A stretch of DNA of 64,000 nucleotides from Prauserella flavalba (lineage in GTDB: Bacteria; Actinomycetota; Actinomycetes; Mycobacteriales; Pseudonocardiaceae), in the NCBI RefSeq assembly GCF_003202235.1, contig NZ_MASU01000005.1, forward strand, positions 930,001 through 994,000. The letters are read 5' to 3'. The notes beneath the pieces are model-generated. The model had not been told where the DNA came from and searched no databases. It saw only the letters and a list, made by a program, of their open reading frames with translations. The stretch's first letter is position 1; each line of letters opens with the position of its first letter. Made by a program: the position numbers and the translations under genes. This document shows, piece after piece, positions 56,988 through 64,000 of this stretch.

Positions 56988-57057
56988 TCGCCGCTGACCT
57001 TCGCCGCGGGCTCGGGCCGGAACGTGGCGGCGATCCCGGCAGGGCGCCGCGCGGGGT

Positions 57058-57276
57058 TCAGCGCCTGCCGAAGCACAGGTAGGCGGCCGGGCCGATGAAG
57101 TTGATCGCGATGACGAAGCCCCACACCCGTTTCGGGCCCCGCACCGAGGCCGCCGGCCTCCTGGCGAGATCGGCCCACGCGTAGCCCGCGAGCGCGAACT
57201 GGACCACCGCGCCCGAGCCGATCACCACCCGCTCCGCCGGCGAGAGGTCCGTCCAGCGCCGCTTCCTCCGCTTCAT
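57058..57276 (-). CDS. PLDc_N-type small membrane protein
   Basis: A 72-residue protein: MKRRKRRWTDLSPAERVVIGSGAVVQFALAGYAWADLARRPAASVRGPKRVWGFVIAINFIGPAAYLCFGRR. Two membrane segments with GPKRVWGFVIAINFIGPAAYLCFGRR match the PLD-nuclease N-terminal (PLDc_N) module found as a stand-alone protein in many actinobacteria. Function unknown. Confidence 0.85.
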   Translation of the reverse strand: MKRRKRRWTDLSPAERVVIGSGAVVQFALAGYAWADLARRPAASVRGPKRVWGFVIAINFIGPAAYLCFGRR

Positions 57277-57318
57277 GGCACGCAGTATGCGCGCCCGCTA
57301 CCCACCTCGCGCGGGGTC

Positions 57319-58047
57319 TCACCCGGTGCGCCGCGCGAGGAAGACGAACTCGCGGCCGGGCCGGTCCGGCGCCTCGCGCACATCGAGCACCCGGTAGCCC
57401 TCGGCGCTCAGGCTCGCCTCGACCTCGTCCCGGTCGCGGAACCGGATGGTCGAGTCGGAGGTCAGCACCGCACCGTCGGCGAGGAACTCGTAGACGTGGC
57501 GGAAGGAGACCAGCGGCGGGCTGACGTCGGTGACCTCGAGCGACCGCCGCACCGGGCCGGTCCCTGGGACGTCCACCGTGACCGGCGCCGGGTCGGCGGC
57601 CCAGTCCTCCCACGCCCGCCGTCCGGGGCGTCTGGTCTCGAACACGAGGTGACCGCCGGGACGCAGGGCCGCGTGGATGCCCCGCAGCGTCTGCGCCCAG
57701 GCCGCGTCGGTGAGGAACACCTGTGCCACGTTGCCGGTCAGCACGGCCAGATCGGCGCCGAACGCGGGCAACGTCGTGGCGTCGCCGTGGACCCACGTGA
57801 TCCTCCCCGCGCGGTCCTTCGCCTTCGCGATCTCGAGCGATGCCTCGGCGGGGTCGGCGCCGACCACGGTCCGGCCGCTCTCGGCGAGCAGGATCGCCAG
57901 TGAGCCCGTCCCGCAGCCGACGTCGACGACCCGGCGCGCGCCGAGCTCGCCGGCGATGGCGAGGTAGGCGGCGAGGTCGTCGCGCGCGCCCTCGAACGCG
58001 TCGTACAGGGGCGCGAGGCGGCGGTCGGCAAAGATCGGATCCGGCAC
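57319..58047 (-). CDS. Class I SAM-dependent methyltransferase
   Basis: A 242-residue methyltransferase: ADRRLAPLYDAFEGARDDLAAYLAIAGELGARRVVDVGCGTGSLAILLAESGRTVVGADPAEASLEIAKAK, then HGDATTLPAFGADLAVLTGNVAQVFL, LRGIHAALRPGGHLVFETRRPG. Motif I VVDVGCGTG is intact. Substrate unknown; the LYDAFEGARDDLAAY opening is common to a small-molecule methyltransferase group. GTG start at 58047. Confidence 0.87.
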   Translation of the reverse strand: MPDPIFADRRLAPLYDAFEGARDDLAAYLAIAGELGARRVVDVGCGTGSLAILLAESGRTVVGADPAEASLEIAKAKDRAGRITWVHGDATTLPAFGADLAVLTGNVAQVFLTDAAWAQTLRGIHAALRPGGHLVFETRRPGRRAWEDWAADPAPVTVDVPGTGPVRRSLEVTDVSPPLVSFRHVYEFLADGAVLTSDSTIRFRDRDEVEASLSAEGYRVLDVREAPDRPGREFVFLARRTG

Positions 58048-58168
58048 GCCGCGAGCCTAGTCAGCTTCCGCACGCGATGAAGCCTTGCCTTCGGGGACGG
58101 GATTATTTACCGTCCATTCGGTCGTTTTGTGAGACCTCCTCGATCCCCGCTCGAACAACGGAGTTTCG

Positions 58169-59524
58169 ATGCCCACTGAGAAAGCCGCGGCCGCTCGCGC
58201 GCGCCGCACGTCGACCGAGGAGCGCAGGGTGCTCATCAGCACCCTCGCGGGAACCACCATCGAGTGGTACGACTTCTTCATCTACGCGCAGGCCGCGAGC
58301 CTCGTGCTGGCACCGCTCTTCTTCGCACCCGTCGGCGAGCACGCACCGGGCCTGGCCACGGTGATCTCACTGGCCACGATCGGCATCAGCTTCCTCTTCC
58401 GGCCGCTCGGCGCCGTGGTCGCGGGCCGCTACGGCGACCGCCTCGGCCGCAAGCGGATGCTCGTGCTCACGCTCGTGCTCATGGGCGCCGCGACCGCGTT
58501 GATCGGCGCGCTGCCCACGTACGCGGACATCGGGCTGGCCGCGCCGATCGTGCTGATGTTGCTGCGGATCCTGCAGGGCTTCTCGGCGGGCGGCGAATGG
58601 GGCGGCGCGGCGCTCATGTCCGTCGAGCACGCACCACTGAACCGGCGCGGCCTCTTCGGCTCCTACCCGCAGGTCGGCGTTCCACTGGGGCTCATCCTCG
58701 CCACCGGCGTCCTGTGGGTCACCACCACGGCCACCACGCCCGAGCAGTTCGAGAGCTGGGGCTGGCGCGTGCCGTTCCTGTTCTCCGTGGTGCTGATCGG
58801 CATCGGCTACCTCATCCGCAGGGCCGTCGAGGAAAGCCCCGTATTCCAGGAGATGCTGGCGAAGAAGAAGCAGTCGGCAGCGCCGCTGCGCGACGTCTTC
58901 CGTGGCAACACGAGGCAGATCGTGCTCAGCGCGCTGATCTTCGTGGCGAACAACGCCGCCGGGTACCTCGTGATCGCCTACTTCATCAACTACGGCGTCG
59001 CGACGCTCGAGCTGCCGAGGTCGTCGGTGCTTCTCGCGATCGTCATCGGCTCGCTGGGCTGGCTCTCGGCGACGGTCTACGGCGGCGCGCTCTCCGACCG
59101 GCTCGGCAGGGTGCGCACGTTCCAGCTCGGCTACGCGCTGGTGTTCGTGTGGATGATCCCGCTGTTCCTGCTGATCGACACCCGCAACATCTGGCTCTTC
59201 GGCGCCGCGATCTTCGTGCTGACCATCGGGCTCGGCCTCTCCTACGGGCCGATGTCGGCGATGTACGCGGAGATGTTCCCCGCCGCCGTGCGGTACTCCG
59301 GCGTCTCGATCGGCTACGCACTGGGCACCATCCTCGGCGGCGCGTTCGCCCCGATGATCGCGGAACTGCTGATGCAGCGCACCGGCTGGTCGGGCTCCGT
59401 GGGCGTCTACATCATGGTGCTATGCGTGATCTCGTTCGCCGCCGTCTCCGCGGTCAAGGAGACCAGGGGCGCCGAGCTCAGGGCCGCCTCGGACGAGCGC
59501 GACGGCACCGATGTGCCCGCGTAG
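58169..59524 (+). CDS. MFS transporter, MHS (metabolite:H+ symporter) type
   Basis: A 451-residue permease with 12 segments: LISTLAGTTIEWYDFFIYAQAASLVLAPLFF, FRPLGAVVAGRYGDRLGRKRML, RILQGFSAGGEWGGAALMSVEHAP, VYGGALSDRLGRVRTFQLGYAL and YGPMSAMYAEMFPAAVRYSGVSIGYALGTILGGAFAPMIAELL. The C-terminal FPAAVRYSGVSIGY is typical of this subfamily. Substrate probably an organic acid or osmolyte. ATG 58169 follows CGGAG. Confidence 0.9.
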   Translation: MPTEKAAAARARRTSTEERRVLISTLAGTTIEWYDFFIYAQAASLVLAPLFFAPVGEHAPGLATVISLATIGISFLFRPLGAVVAGRYGDRLGRKRMLVLTLVLMGAATALIGALPTYADIGLAAPIVLMLLRILQGFSAGGEWGGAALMSVEHAPLNRRGLFGSYPQVGVPLGLILATGVLWVTTTATTPEQFESWGWRVPFLFSVVLIGIGYLIRRAVEESPVFQEMLAKKKQSAAPLRDVFRGNTRQIVLSALIFVANNAAGYLVIAYFINYGVATLELPRSSVLLAIVIGSLGWLSATVYGGALSDRLGRVRTFQLGYALVFVWMIPLFLLIDTRNIWLFGAAIFVLTIGLGLSYGPMSAMYAEMFPAAVRYSGVSIGYALGTILGGAFAPMIAELLMQRTGWSGSVGVYIMVLCVISFAAVSAVKETRGAELRAASDERDGTDVPA

Positions 59525-59527
59525 GCG

Positions 59528-60004
59528 CTAGCGGGCACCGCCGGGCACGAGCGTCCTGAACAGGGCGCCGGGCGTCGACGAGCGGATGGTCGCCAGCACG
59601 GCACCGAGGCTCGGCAGCCAGCGGCGATGGGCGTCGGGCTCGACGATCCACCTCGCGTGGATCTCGGGCCTGCGCCAGTCCGGCAGCGGCACGGTGGTGC
59701 CCGCGGGCAGCACCCTGACCTGCTCGGGCGGCGGCGCGTCGCCCCACGCGGGCAGCTCGGCCTCCACCAGCAGGATGCTCATCATCTCGCGTTTGGTGGG
59801 TATCGCCAGCACGGGACCGAGGCAGTCCTGCCTGGCGAGCCCCGCCAGCACCGCCTCCGACTGCGCCTTCGGCATGGCCACGGCGCCGATTCCCGATCCG
59901 ATCACGAGATGCGGGCCCGTCGCCTCCCACCGCACGGGCCAGCCGAACACGCCACGGTAGTCCGGAAACGCCGGCCTCGTTACCAGGTCTCGCTGCAGCT
60001 CCAT
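59528..60004 (-). CDS. Hypothetical protein
   Basis: A 158-residue protein I cannot assign: MELQRDLVTRPAFPDYRGVFGWPVRWEATGPHLVIGSGIGAVAMPKAQSEAVLAGLARQDCLGPVLAIPTKREMMSILLVEAELPAWGDAPPPEQVRVLPAGTTVPLPDW. Resembles the small actinobacterial proteins with a bifunctional-primase/polymerase-like start, but without catalytic residues. I chose ATG 60004 (GAGGAG five bases upstream). It is divergent from TetR across the operator, so it is probably under its control. Confidence 0.7.
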   Translation of the reverse strand: MELQRDLVTRPAFPDYRGVFGWPVRWEATGPHLVIGSGIGAVAMPKAQSEAVLAGLARQDCLGPVLAIPTKREMMSILLVEAELPAWGDAPPPEQVRVLPAGTTVPLPDWRRPEIHARWIVEPDAHRRWLPSLGAVLATIRSSTPGALFRTLVPGGAR

Positions 60005-60046
60005 GGCGCTCCTCGTCTCCACGGCACCTCGGGTCTGCGTCGATGC

Positions 60047-60067
60047 TAACGGCACTGCGTGCCGTTA
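60047..60067. promoter_or_regulatory. TetR operator, copy 1 (TAACGGCA-N5-TGCCGTTA)
   Basis: Perfect 8-base arms around CTGCG; with flanking GC/GC the palindrome extends to 60045-60069. It lies in the 89-base gap between the divergent hypothetical and TetR genes. Confidence 0.8.
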
Positions 60068-60093
60068 GCAATGGGGCCTGGTAAGTTCGGCGC

Positions 60094-60846
60094 GTGTCGG
60101 TGGAACCTCAGCAGACGGGCCGCCGCCGGGTCGGCCGGACCACGGAGGGTCGCAGGCTCCTGCGGCGCACGCTCACCGTGGCGGCGATCGACCTGTTCCT
60201 CGAAAGCGGCTACGAACAGACGACCGTCGACGACATCGCGGCGGCCGCGGGCGTGGGGCGGCGGACGTTCTTCCGGTACTTCCGGTCCAAGGAAGACGCC
60301 ATCTTCCCCAGTCACGACGAGGTCCTGCGCGACATCGAGCGCCTCTTCGCCGAGGCCGACGACCGGCAGAACCCCGTCGAGGTGGCCTGCGCGGGCGTCA
60401 CCCTCGTGCTCGACTCGTACCTGTCCGACCCCGACGTCTCGGTCAAGCGCTACACCCTGACCCACACCGTGGCCCCCTTGCGGGACAAGGAGGTCGCGAG
60501 CGTCGACCGTTACCAGCGCGTGCTGGCGCGGTACCTGCGCACGCGGTTCGAGACCGACGGGCAGCCACTCGCTGACCTCCGCGCGTCCGTGGCCGCCGCG
60601 GCCGTCGCCGCCGCGCACAACCACGTGCTGCGCCGGTGGCTGCGCAGCGGGGGCACCGAGGACGCGCATGCCATGGCGCGCAAGGCTTTCCAGCTCGTGG
60701 TCGACGCCTTCTCCACGGAGCCGCCCCGGCGCGAGACCGGCGACGACGAGACCGTGGTCGCGGTACTGCGCAGCTCCGCGTCGCTGGCGGAGGTCGTGCA
60801 GCAGATCAGCGCGTCCCTGCGACCCGGAGGCGGATCCGCTCAGTAA
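60094..60846 (+). CDS. TetR-family transcriptional regulator
   Basis: A 250-residue regulator: LLRRTLTVAAIDLFLESGYEQTTVDDIAAAAGVGRRTFFRYFRSKEDAIFPSH is the DNA-binding domain; the C-terminal domain is longer than usual and contains LAVAAHNHVLRRWL-type helices. RRTFFRYFRSKED marks the RutR/AcrR-like branch. GTG 60094; the stop codon is within the second operator copy, so the protein probably represses both its left and right neighbours. Confidence 0.9.
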   Translation: MSVEPQQTGRRRVGRTTEGRRLLRRTLTVAAIDLFLESGYEQTTVDDIAAAAGVGRRTFFRYFRSKEDAIFPSHDEVLRDIERLFAEADDRQNPVEVACAGVTLVLDSYLSDPDVSVKRYTLTHTVAPLRDKEVASVDRYQRVLARYLRTRFETDGQPLADLRASVAAAAVAAAHNHVLRRWLRSGGTEDAHAMARKAFQLVVDAFSTEPPRRETGDDETVVAVLRSSASLAEVVQQISASLRPGGGSAQ

Positions 60847-60864
60847 TGGCACTACGTGTCGTTA
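60844..60864. promoter_or_regulatory. TetR operator, copy 2 (TAATGGCA-N5-TGTCGTTA)
   Basis: Matches copy 1 at 18 of 21 positions, with only transitions as differences. It overlaps the tetR stop and precedes the PhyH-like gene by 77 bases. Confidence 0.75.
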
Positions 60865-60940
60865 CAGCGATCGTCCACACGGCATCACCCGTGGCGAAAA
60901 CCGGTGGCTTTCGCCGGACGGCCCGCGCCAGGATGTCGGC

Positions 60941-61699
60941 GTGGGCCTGAGCGAGGAACAGATCGAGCGGTTCGTCACCGACGGCTTCGTCAAGCTGCCG
61001 GGAGCGTTCTCCCAGGACGTCGGCGAGCGCTGCGTACGCGAGTTGTGGCGGGCGATGGATTGCTCCCCCGACGACCCGGCGACGTGGCGCGAACCCGTCG
61101 TCCGGCTCGGCGGGTTCGCGACGCCGCCGTTCCGGGAGGCCGCCAACACCCCGGTGCTGCACGAGACGTTCGACGCGCTCGTCGGCGAGAACCGGTGGGT
61201 TCCGCTCGGCGGGCTCGGCACTTTCCCGGTGCGGTTTCCCAGCGACGACGAGCCCGGCGACGACGGCTGGCACGTGGAGGGCAGTTTCGCCGGGCCGGGC
61301 GGCGAGGGGCGGCTGAACCTGCGTTCCCGCAACCGCGCGCTGCTGCTGTTGTTCCTGTTCTCCGAGGTGGGTCCCGACGACGCGCCGACCCGCATCCGCG
61401 TGGGCTCCCACCTCGACGTCCCTCCGCTGCTGGCGGACGCGGGCGACGAGGGCCGCGAGTGGATGCCGCTCTGCGTCGACGCCGTCGACGCCTCGGCGCA
61501 CCGTCCGGTCACGCTCGCGACCGGCACCATCGGCGATGTCTTCGTGTGCCACCCGTTTCTGGTGCACGCCGCGCAACCGCACCGCGGCACCCGGCCGCGG
61601 TTCATGGCACAGCCACCGCTGACGCCGACCGGGCTGCTCGACCTCGACGAGGAACGCCCCAGCCCCGTCGCGAGGGCGGTCCTCGACGGACTGCGCTGA
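60941..61699 (+). CDS. Phytanoyl-CoA dioxygenase (PhyH)-like protein
   Basis: A 252-residue 2OG-Fe(II) dioxygenase-like protein: LSEEQIERFVTDGFVKLPGAFSQDVGERCVRELWRAM, DGWHVEGSF (first His; His-x-Glu instead of His-x-Asp), RNRALLLLFLFSEVGPDDAPTRIRVGSHLDVPPLLADAG and FVCHPFLVHAAQPHRGTRPRFMAQPPL (distal His and Arg). LSFSEVG...TRIRVGSHLDV is typical. GTG 60941 follows AGGAT. Probably controlled by the TetR box at 60844-60864. Substrate unknown. Confidence 0.85.
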   Translation: MGLSEEQIERFVTDGFVKLPGAFSQDVGERCVRELWRAMDCSPDDPATWREPVVRLGGFATPPFREAANTPVLHETFDALVGENRWVPLGGLGTFPVRFPSDDEPGDDGWHVEGSFAGPGGEGRLNLRSRNRALLLLFLFSEVGPDDAPTRIRVGSHLDVPPLLADAGDEGREWMPLCVDAVDASAHRPVTLATGTIGDVFVCHPFLVHAAQPHRGTRPRFMAQPPLTPTGLLDLDEERPSPVARAVLDGLR

Positions 61700-61710
61700 G
61701 CCTCGCGGAG

Positions 61711-62658
61711 TCAACTGTGGACGGACGCGGGCGCGCCGGCGAGTGGCAGCGCCCGGTCGCTCTCCTCCTTGATCGCGCGCAGATGCGCCCAGGACTCGAC
61801 GGTCCGGACACCGGGCAGCGCTCGCAGACGCTCCAGCGTGGCCAGCACGTCGTCGAGTGAACCCGCGCGGATGGTGCCGATCCCGTTGCACCAGCCGATG
61901 CCGGTCGCGAAGCAGTCGATCTCGTCGAGCGCGACGACCTCCCTCGCGACCGGCTCGGTCTCGCCGATCATGTTGAGCGCGAACCCCACGGTGTAGGTGC
62001 GGCTGAGCGGGTTGAGCCGGACCAGCGCGCCGACGTGCACCACACCGGATTCCAGCAGGCGCAGGACCCGCGCCCTGGTGGCTCCCGGCGAAAGGCCGCT
62101 GACGCTCGCCAGCTCCGCGAACGACGCACGCCCGTCGGCCCGCAGGTGCGCGAGCAGCGCGTGGTCGGAGGCGTCGAGCTCGATCTCGCTCAGCGGCCCG
62201 GGGCTTTCCAGCGGCCCCGGCGGGAAGTACGGGTCCTTCCAGATCCGCAGGTACGTGATCGCCTGCACGGCGCGTACCCCGGGCACCGCCTGCACGCGCG
62301 CCAGGCCGTGCGCGAACGCCTCCATGTCCTCGGTACGCAGTTCGGCGGTGACCGCGAACCGGCCCGCCGTGGTGGTGACGAAGGAGATCTCGTCGAGCTC
62401 GGCGATCTGCTCGGCGACCGGCGCCGCCGGCCCGTGGGTCTCCACGATCACGTGACCGAGCTGGTTGAGCCCGAACACGGCGGGATGGATGGCGCCGACC
62501 AGGCGGATGCCGCCCTCCCCCAGCAGCCGCTGCACGCGCGCCTTGGTGGTCGACCTGGCGAGGCCGACCAGCCGCGCCAGCGTCTCGTAGGAGGCCCTGC
62601 CGTCGCGGTGCAGCGCGCGCACGAGCTGCTCGTCGATCTCGTCCAGGTTCGCTCGCAC
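61711..62658 (-). CDS. Lrp/AsnC-family regulator with duplicated module
   Basis: A 315-residue protein of two Lrp units. Unit 1: LDEIDEQLVRALHRDGRASYETLARLVGLARSTTKARVQRLLGEGGI with a RAM-like sensor; unit 2: LDASDHALLAHLRADGRASFAELASVSGLSPGATRARVLRLLESGVV with its own sensor (LNMIGETEPVAREVVALDEIDCFATGIGWCNGIGTI). Double-module AsnC proteins are known in actinobacteria. It is upstream-divergent from the peptide transporter and may sense amino acids. Confidence 0.9.
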   Translation of the reverse strand: MRANLDEIDEQLVRALHRDGRASYETLARLVGLARSTTKARVQRLLGEGGIRLVGAIHPAVFGLNQLGHVIVETHGPAAPVAEQIAELDEISFVTTTAGRFAVTAELRTEDMEAFAHGLARVQAVPGVRAVQAITYLRIWKDPYFPPGPLESPGPLSEIELDASDHALLAHLRADGRASFAELASVSGLSPGATRARVLRLLESGVVHVGALVRLNPLSRTYTVGFALNMIGETEPVAREVVALDEIDCFATGIGWCNGIGTIRAGSLDDVLATLERLRALPGVRTVESWAHLRAIKEESDRALPLAGAPASVHS

Positions 62659-62831
62659 GCGGTCAACCTAACGCATGCCGCCTCGCTCGCCGAATAACGC
62701 GCGCACTCTCATGTCGATCGCCGTAACAGCGACCACGACTATCGGAAGCCGTCGAATCGTCTCTTGATCGCCCGATAGTGCAGATGTATCGTCTGCTGCC
62801 AATCACGGGTCCGGGCGAAGGGTGCGGTGGG

Positions 62832-64000
62832 ATGGGCAGTACGGATACGGATCGCGCGTTCTTCGGCCAGCCCCGCGGCCTCGTGGGGCTGTTCTTCGCC
62901 GAGGCGTGGGAGCGGTTCTCGTACTACGGCATGCGGGCGCTGCTGCTGTACTACATGACCGACCGGATGCTGGACGGCGGACTCGGGATCGACTCCGCCG
63001 ACGCCAGGTCCCTCATCGCGGTGTACGGCTCGGCGACCTACATGGCCGCGATCCTGGGAGGCTGGATCAGCGACCGGCTCCTCGGCGACCGGCGCGCGAC
63101 CCTGCTCGGCGGCGTCCTGATCATGTGCGGGCACATCTGCCTGGCGATCCCGGCCGGCGCTGGAGCCCTGTTCGCGTCGATGATCTTCATCGCGAGCGGC
63201 ACCGGGCTGCTGAAGCCGACGATCTCCTCATCCGTGGGCGACCTCTACGCGCGCGACGATCCGAGGCGCGACTCCGGTTTCAGCATCTACTACATGGGCA
63301 TCAGCGTGGGCGCCGTGGCCGCACCGCTCGTGGTCGGCACGGTCGGCCAGACGTACGACTACCACCTCGGGTTCGGGATCGCGGCCGTCGGCATGGCGCT
63401 CGGCCTGATCGTGTACGTCCGCACGCAGCGGCACCTGAGCCCGCTCAGCGACCGGCCGAAGAACCCGCTGCGGTTGCGGGAGGTCCCGCGTGGACGGCTG
63501 GCGGGCGTGCTCACGGGTATCGCCGCGCTCGTCGCGATCATCGTCGTGACCGTGGCGACGGGCACCCTCGACGCGGGCGGCATCGTCAACGTCATCAGCG
63601 TCGTCGCGATCGCCGTCCCCGCCGCGTACTTCACGGTCATGTTGCGCAGCCGCCGCACCACCACCGTCGAACGCGCGAGGGTCCGCGGCTACATCCCGAT
63701 GTTCGTCGCGGCGGTCGCCTTCTGGTGCATCCAGGAGCAGGGCGCGACGGTGATCGCCCAGTACGCCGACGAGAGCACCGACCTGAACGCGCTCGGGTTC
63801 CCCATCCCGGCGTCGTGGTTCCAGTCGGTCGGCTCACTGGTGCTGATCATCCTGACCCCGGTGTTCGCGGTGCTGTGGCTGCGCCTCGACCGGTCCGCCC
63901 GGCCCCCGTCGCCCGCCCACAAGTTCGCCGTGGGCCTCGCCATCGCCGGGCTGTCGTACCTGCTACTCGTGCTTCCCGCACTGGGCGGCGGGCAGTCCAA
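62832..64000 (+). CDS. POT-family proton-dependent oligopeptide transporter (partial)
   Basis: 389 codons are visible before the window ends. Signatures: GLVGLFFAEAWERFSYYGMRALLLYYMTDRML (ExxERxxYYG motif), YGSATYMAAILGGWISDRLLGDRRATLLGGVLIMCGH, FIASGTGLLKPTISSSVGDLY, DSGFSIYYMGISVGAVAAPLVVGTVG and FWCIQEQGATVIAQYADEST. It imports di- and tripeptides with protons. ATG 62832 follows a GGTGGG stretch. Its divergent neighbour, the twin-AsnC regulator, may control it. Confidence 0.92.
   Translation, partial: MGSTDTDRAFFGQPRGLVGLFFAEAWERFSYYGMRALLLYYMTDRMLDGGLGIDSADARSLIAVYGSATYMAAILGGWISDRLLGDRRATLLGGVLIMCGHICLAIPAGAGALFASMIFIASGTGLLKPTISSSVGDLYARDDPRRDSGFSIYYMGISVGAVAAPLVVGTVGQTYDYHLGFGIAAVGMALGLIVYVRTQRHLSPLSDRPKNPLRLREVPRGRLAGVLTGIAALVAIIVVTVATGTLDAGGIVNVISVVAIAVPAAYFTVMLRSRRTTTVERARVRGYIPMFVAAVAFWCIQEQGATVIAQYADESTDLNALGFPIPASWFQSVGSLVLIILTPVFAVLWLRLDRSARPPSPAHKFAVGLAIAGLSYLLLVLPALGGGQS

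Noticed and set aside
53849-57082. Very long open frame running through the DUF4389, CBS and TIGR04222 genes
   Set aside because: Low-complexity Arg/Pro/Gly-rich product opposite or out of frame with four well-supported genes; an artefact of very high GC content.
1-64000. Secondary-metabolite (PKS/NRPS), prophage, CRISPR or transposon regions
   Set aside because: No megasynthase domains, phage structural genes, regularly spaced repeats or transposases were seen; the only tandem array (30063-30146) has no spacers.

Overview
The window is very GC-rich DNA with strongly G/C-biased third codon positions, many GTG and a few TTG starts, dense 1-4 bp start/stop overlaps (ATGA, GTGA, TTGA, TGATG) and several likely leaderless genes. 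Mycothiol-type DinB/maleylpyruvate-isomerase proteins, an IdeR/DmdR-type iron box, DUF6292, TIGR04222 and DUF6286 proteins, and a long intergenic palindrome (arms starting CAGTGAAGGCCACCTT) all point to an actinomycete of the Pseudonocardiaceae, most likely Amycolatopsis. The genus is inference. I found no tRNA, rRNA, CRISPR array, insertion sequence or prophage; this looks like accessory/catabolic chromosome.

Layout. 1-7603: leftward sugar operon (RbsB/A/C-type ABC importer, Zn-dehydrogenase, mutarotase-like protein, SDR, GntR regulator, enolase-superfamily dehydratase cut by the window edge). 7599-10338: XRE-cupin regulator with an NmrA-monooxygenase-like fusion; DinB protein. 10343-12181: SPFH, small RHH protein and GPP34 operon behind overlapping palindromes. 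12271-14368: sigma factor, Ogt methyltransferase, DNA-repair-type oxygenase and Ada-like zinc domain in one overlapping operon. 14372-15432: structured-leader candidate, frameshifted small gene and alpha/beta hydrolase. 15414-21204: CaiB and citrate-synthase-like genes divergent from an intradiol dioxygenase, DoxX, amidohydrolase and IclR cluster. 21206-27625: AEC and CPA transporters, SDR, PaaX-like regulator, methyltransferase and a frameshifted mycothiol enzyme. 27622-31927: ArsR/SRPBCC pair with a nested operator, esterase pseudogene, tandem repeats, and a MerR gene divergent from DUF6292.

32222-40810: IclR regulator, P450-reductase fusion (CYP116B-like) and MFS permease, then a heme-dependent oxidative N-demethylase set (DUF3445, ferredoxin reductase, DmmA) and a DASS carboxylate transporter. 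40894-42998: LysR regulator flanked by two matching operators, with a tartrate/D-malate dehydrogenase. 43003-46291: small genes and two gene remnants. 46301-50822: ten-gene envelope-stress locus with five Asp23-domain proteins, driven by its own ECF-type sigma factor and a zinc anti-sigma-like protein that itself carries an Asp23-like domain. 50947-53382: phosphotransferase, TetR and a siderophore-interacting reductase with an iron box. 53397-58047: DUF4389, CBS-BON (DevR-like box), TIGR04222, HPF-like and methyltransferase genes with the long palindromes. 58169-64000: MFS permease, TetR with two matching operators around it, PhyH-like dioxygenase, twin-AsnC regulator and a POT peptide transporter cut by the window end.

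Most clusters pair a regulator with its own visible palindrome, so this stretch is a series of self-contained, inducible modules. The least conventional are the Asp23/sigma locus, the sigma-led alkylation-repair operon, the SPFH-RHH-GPP34 operon and the leader plus frameshifted gene at 14372-14587.
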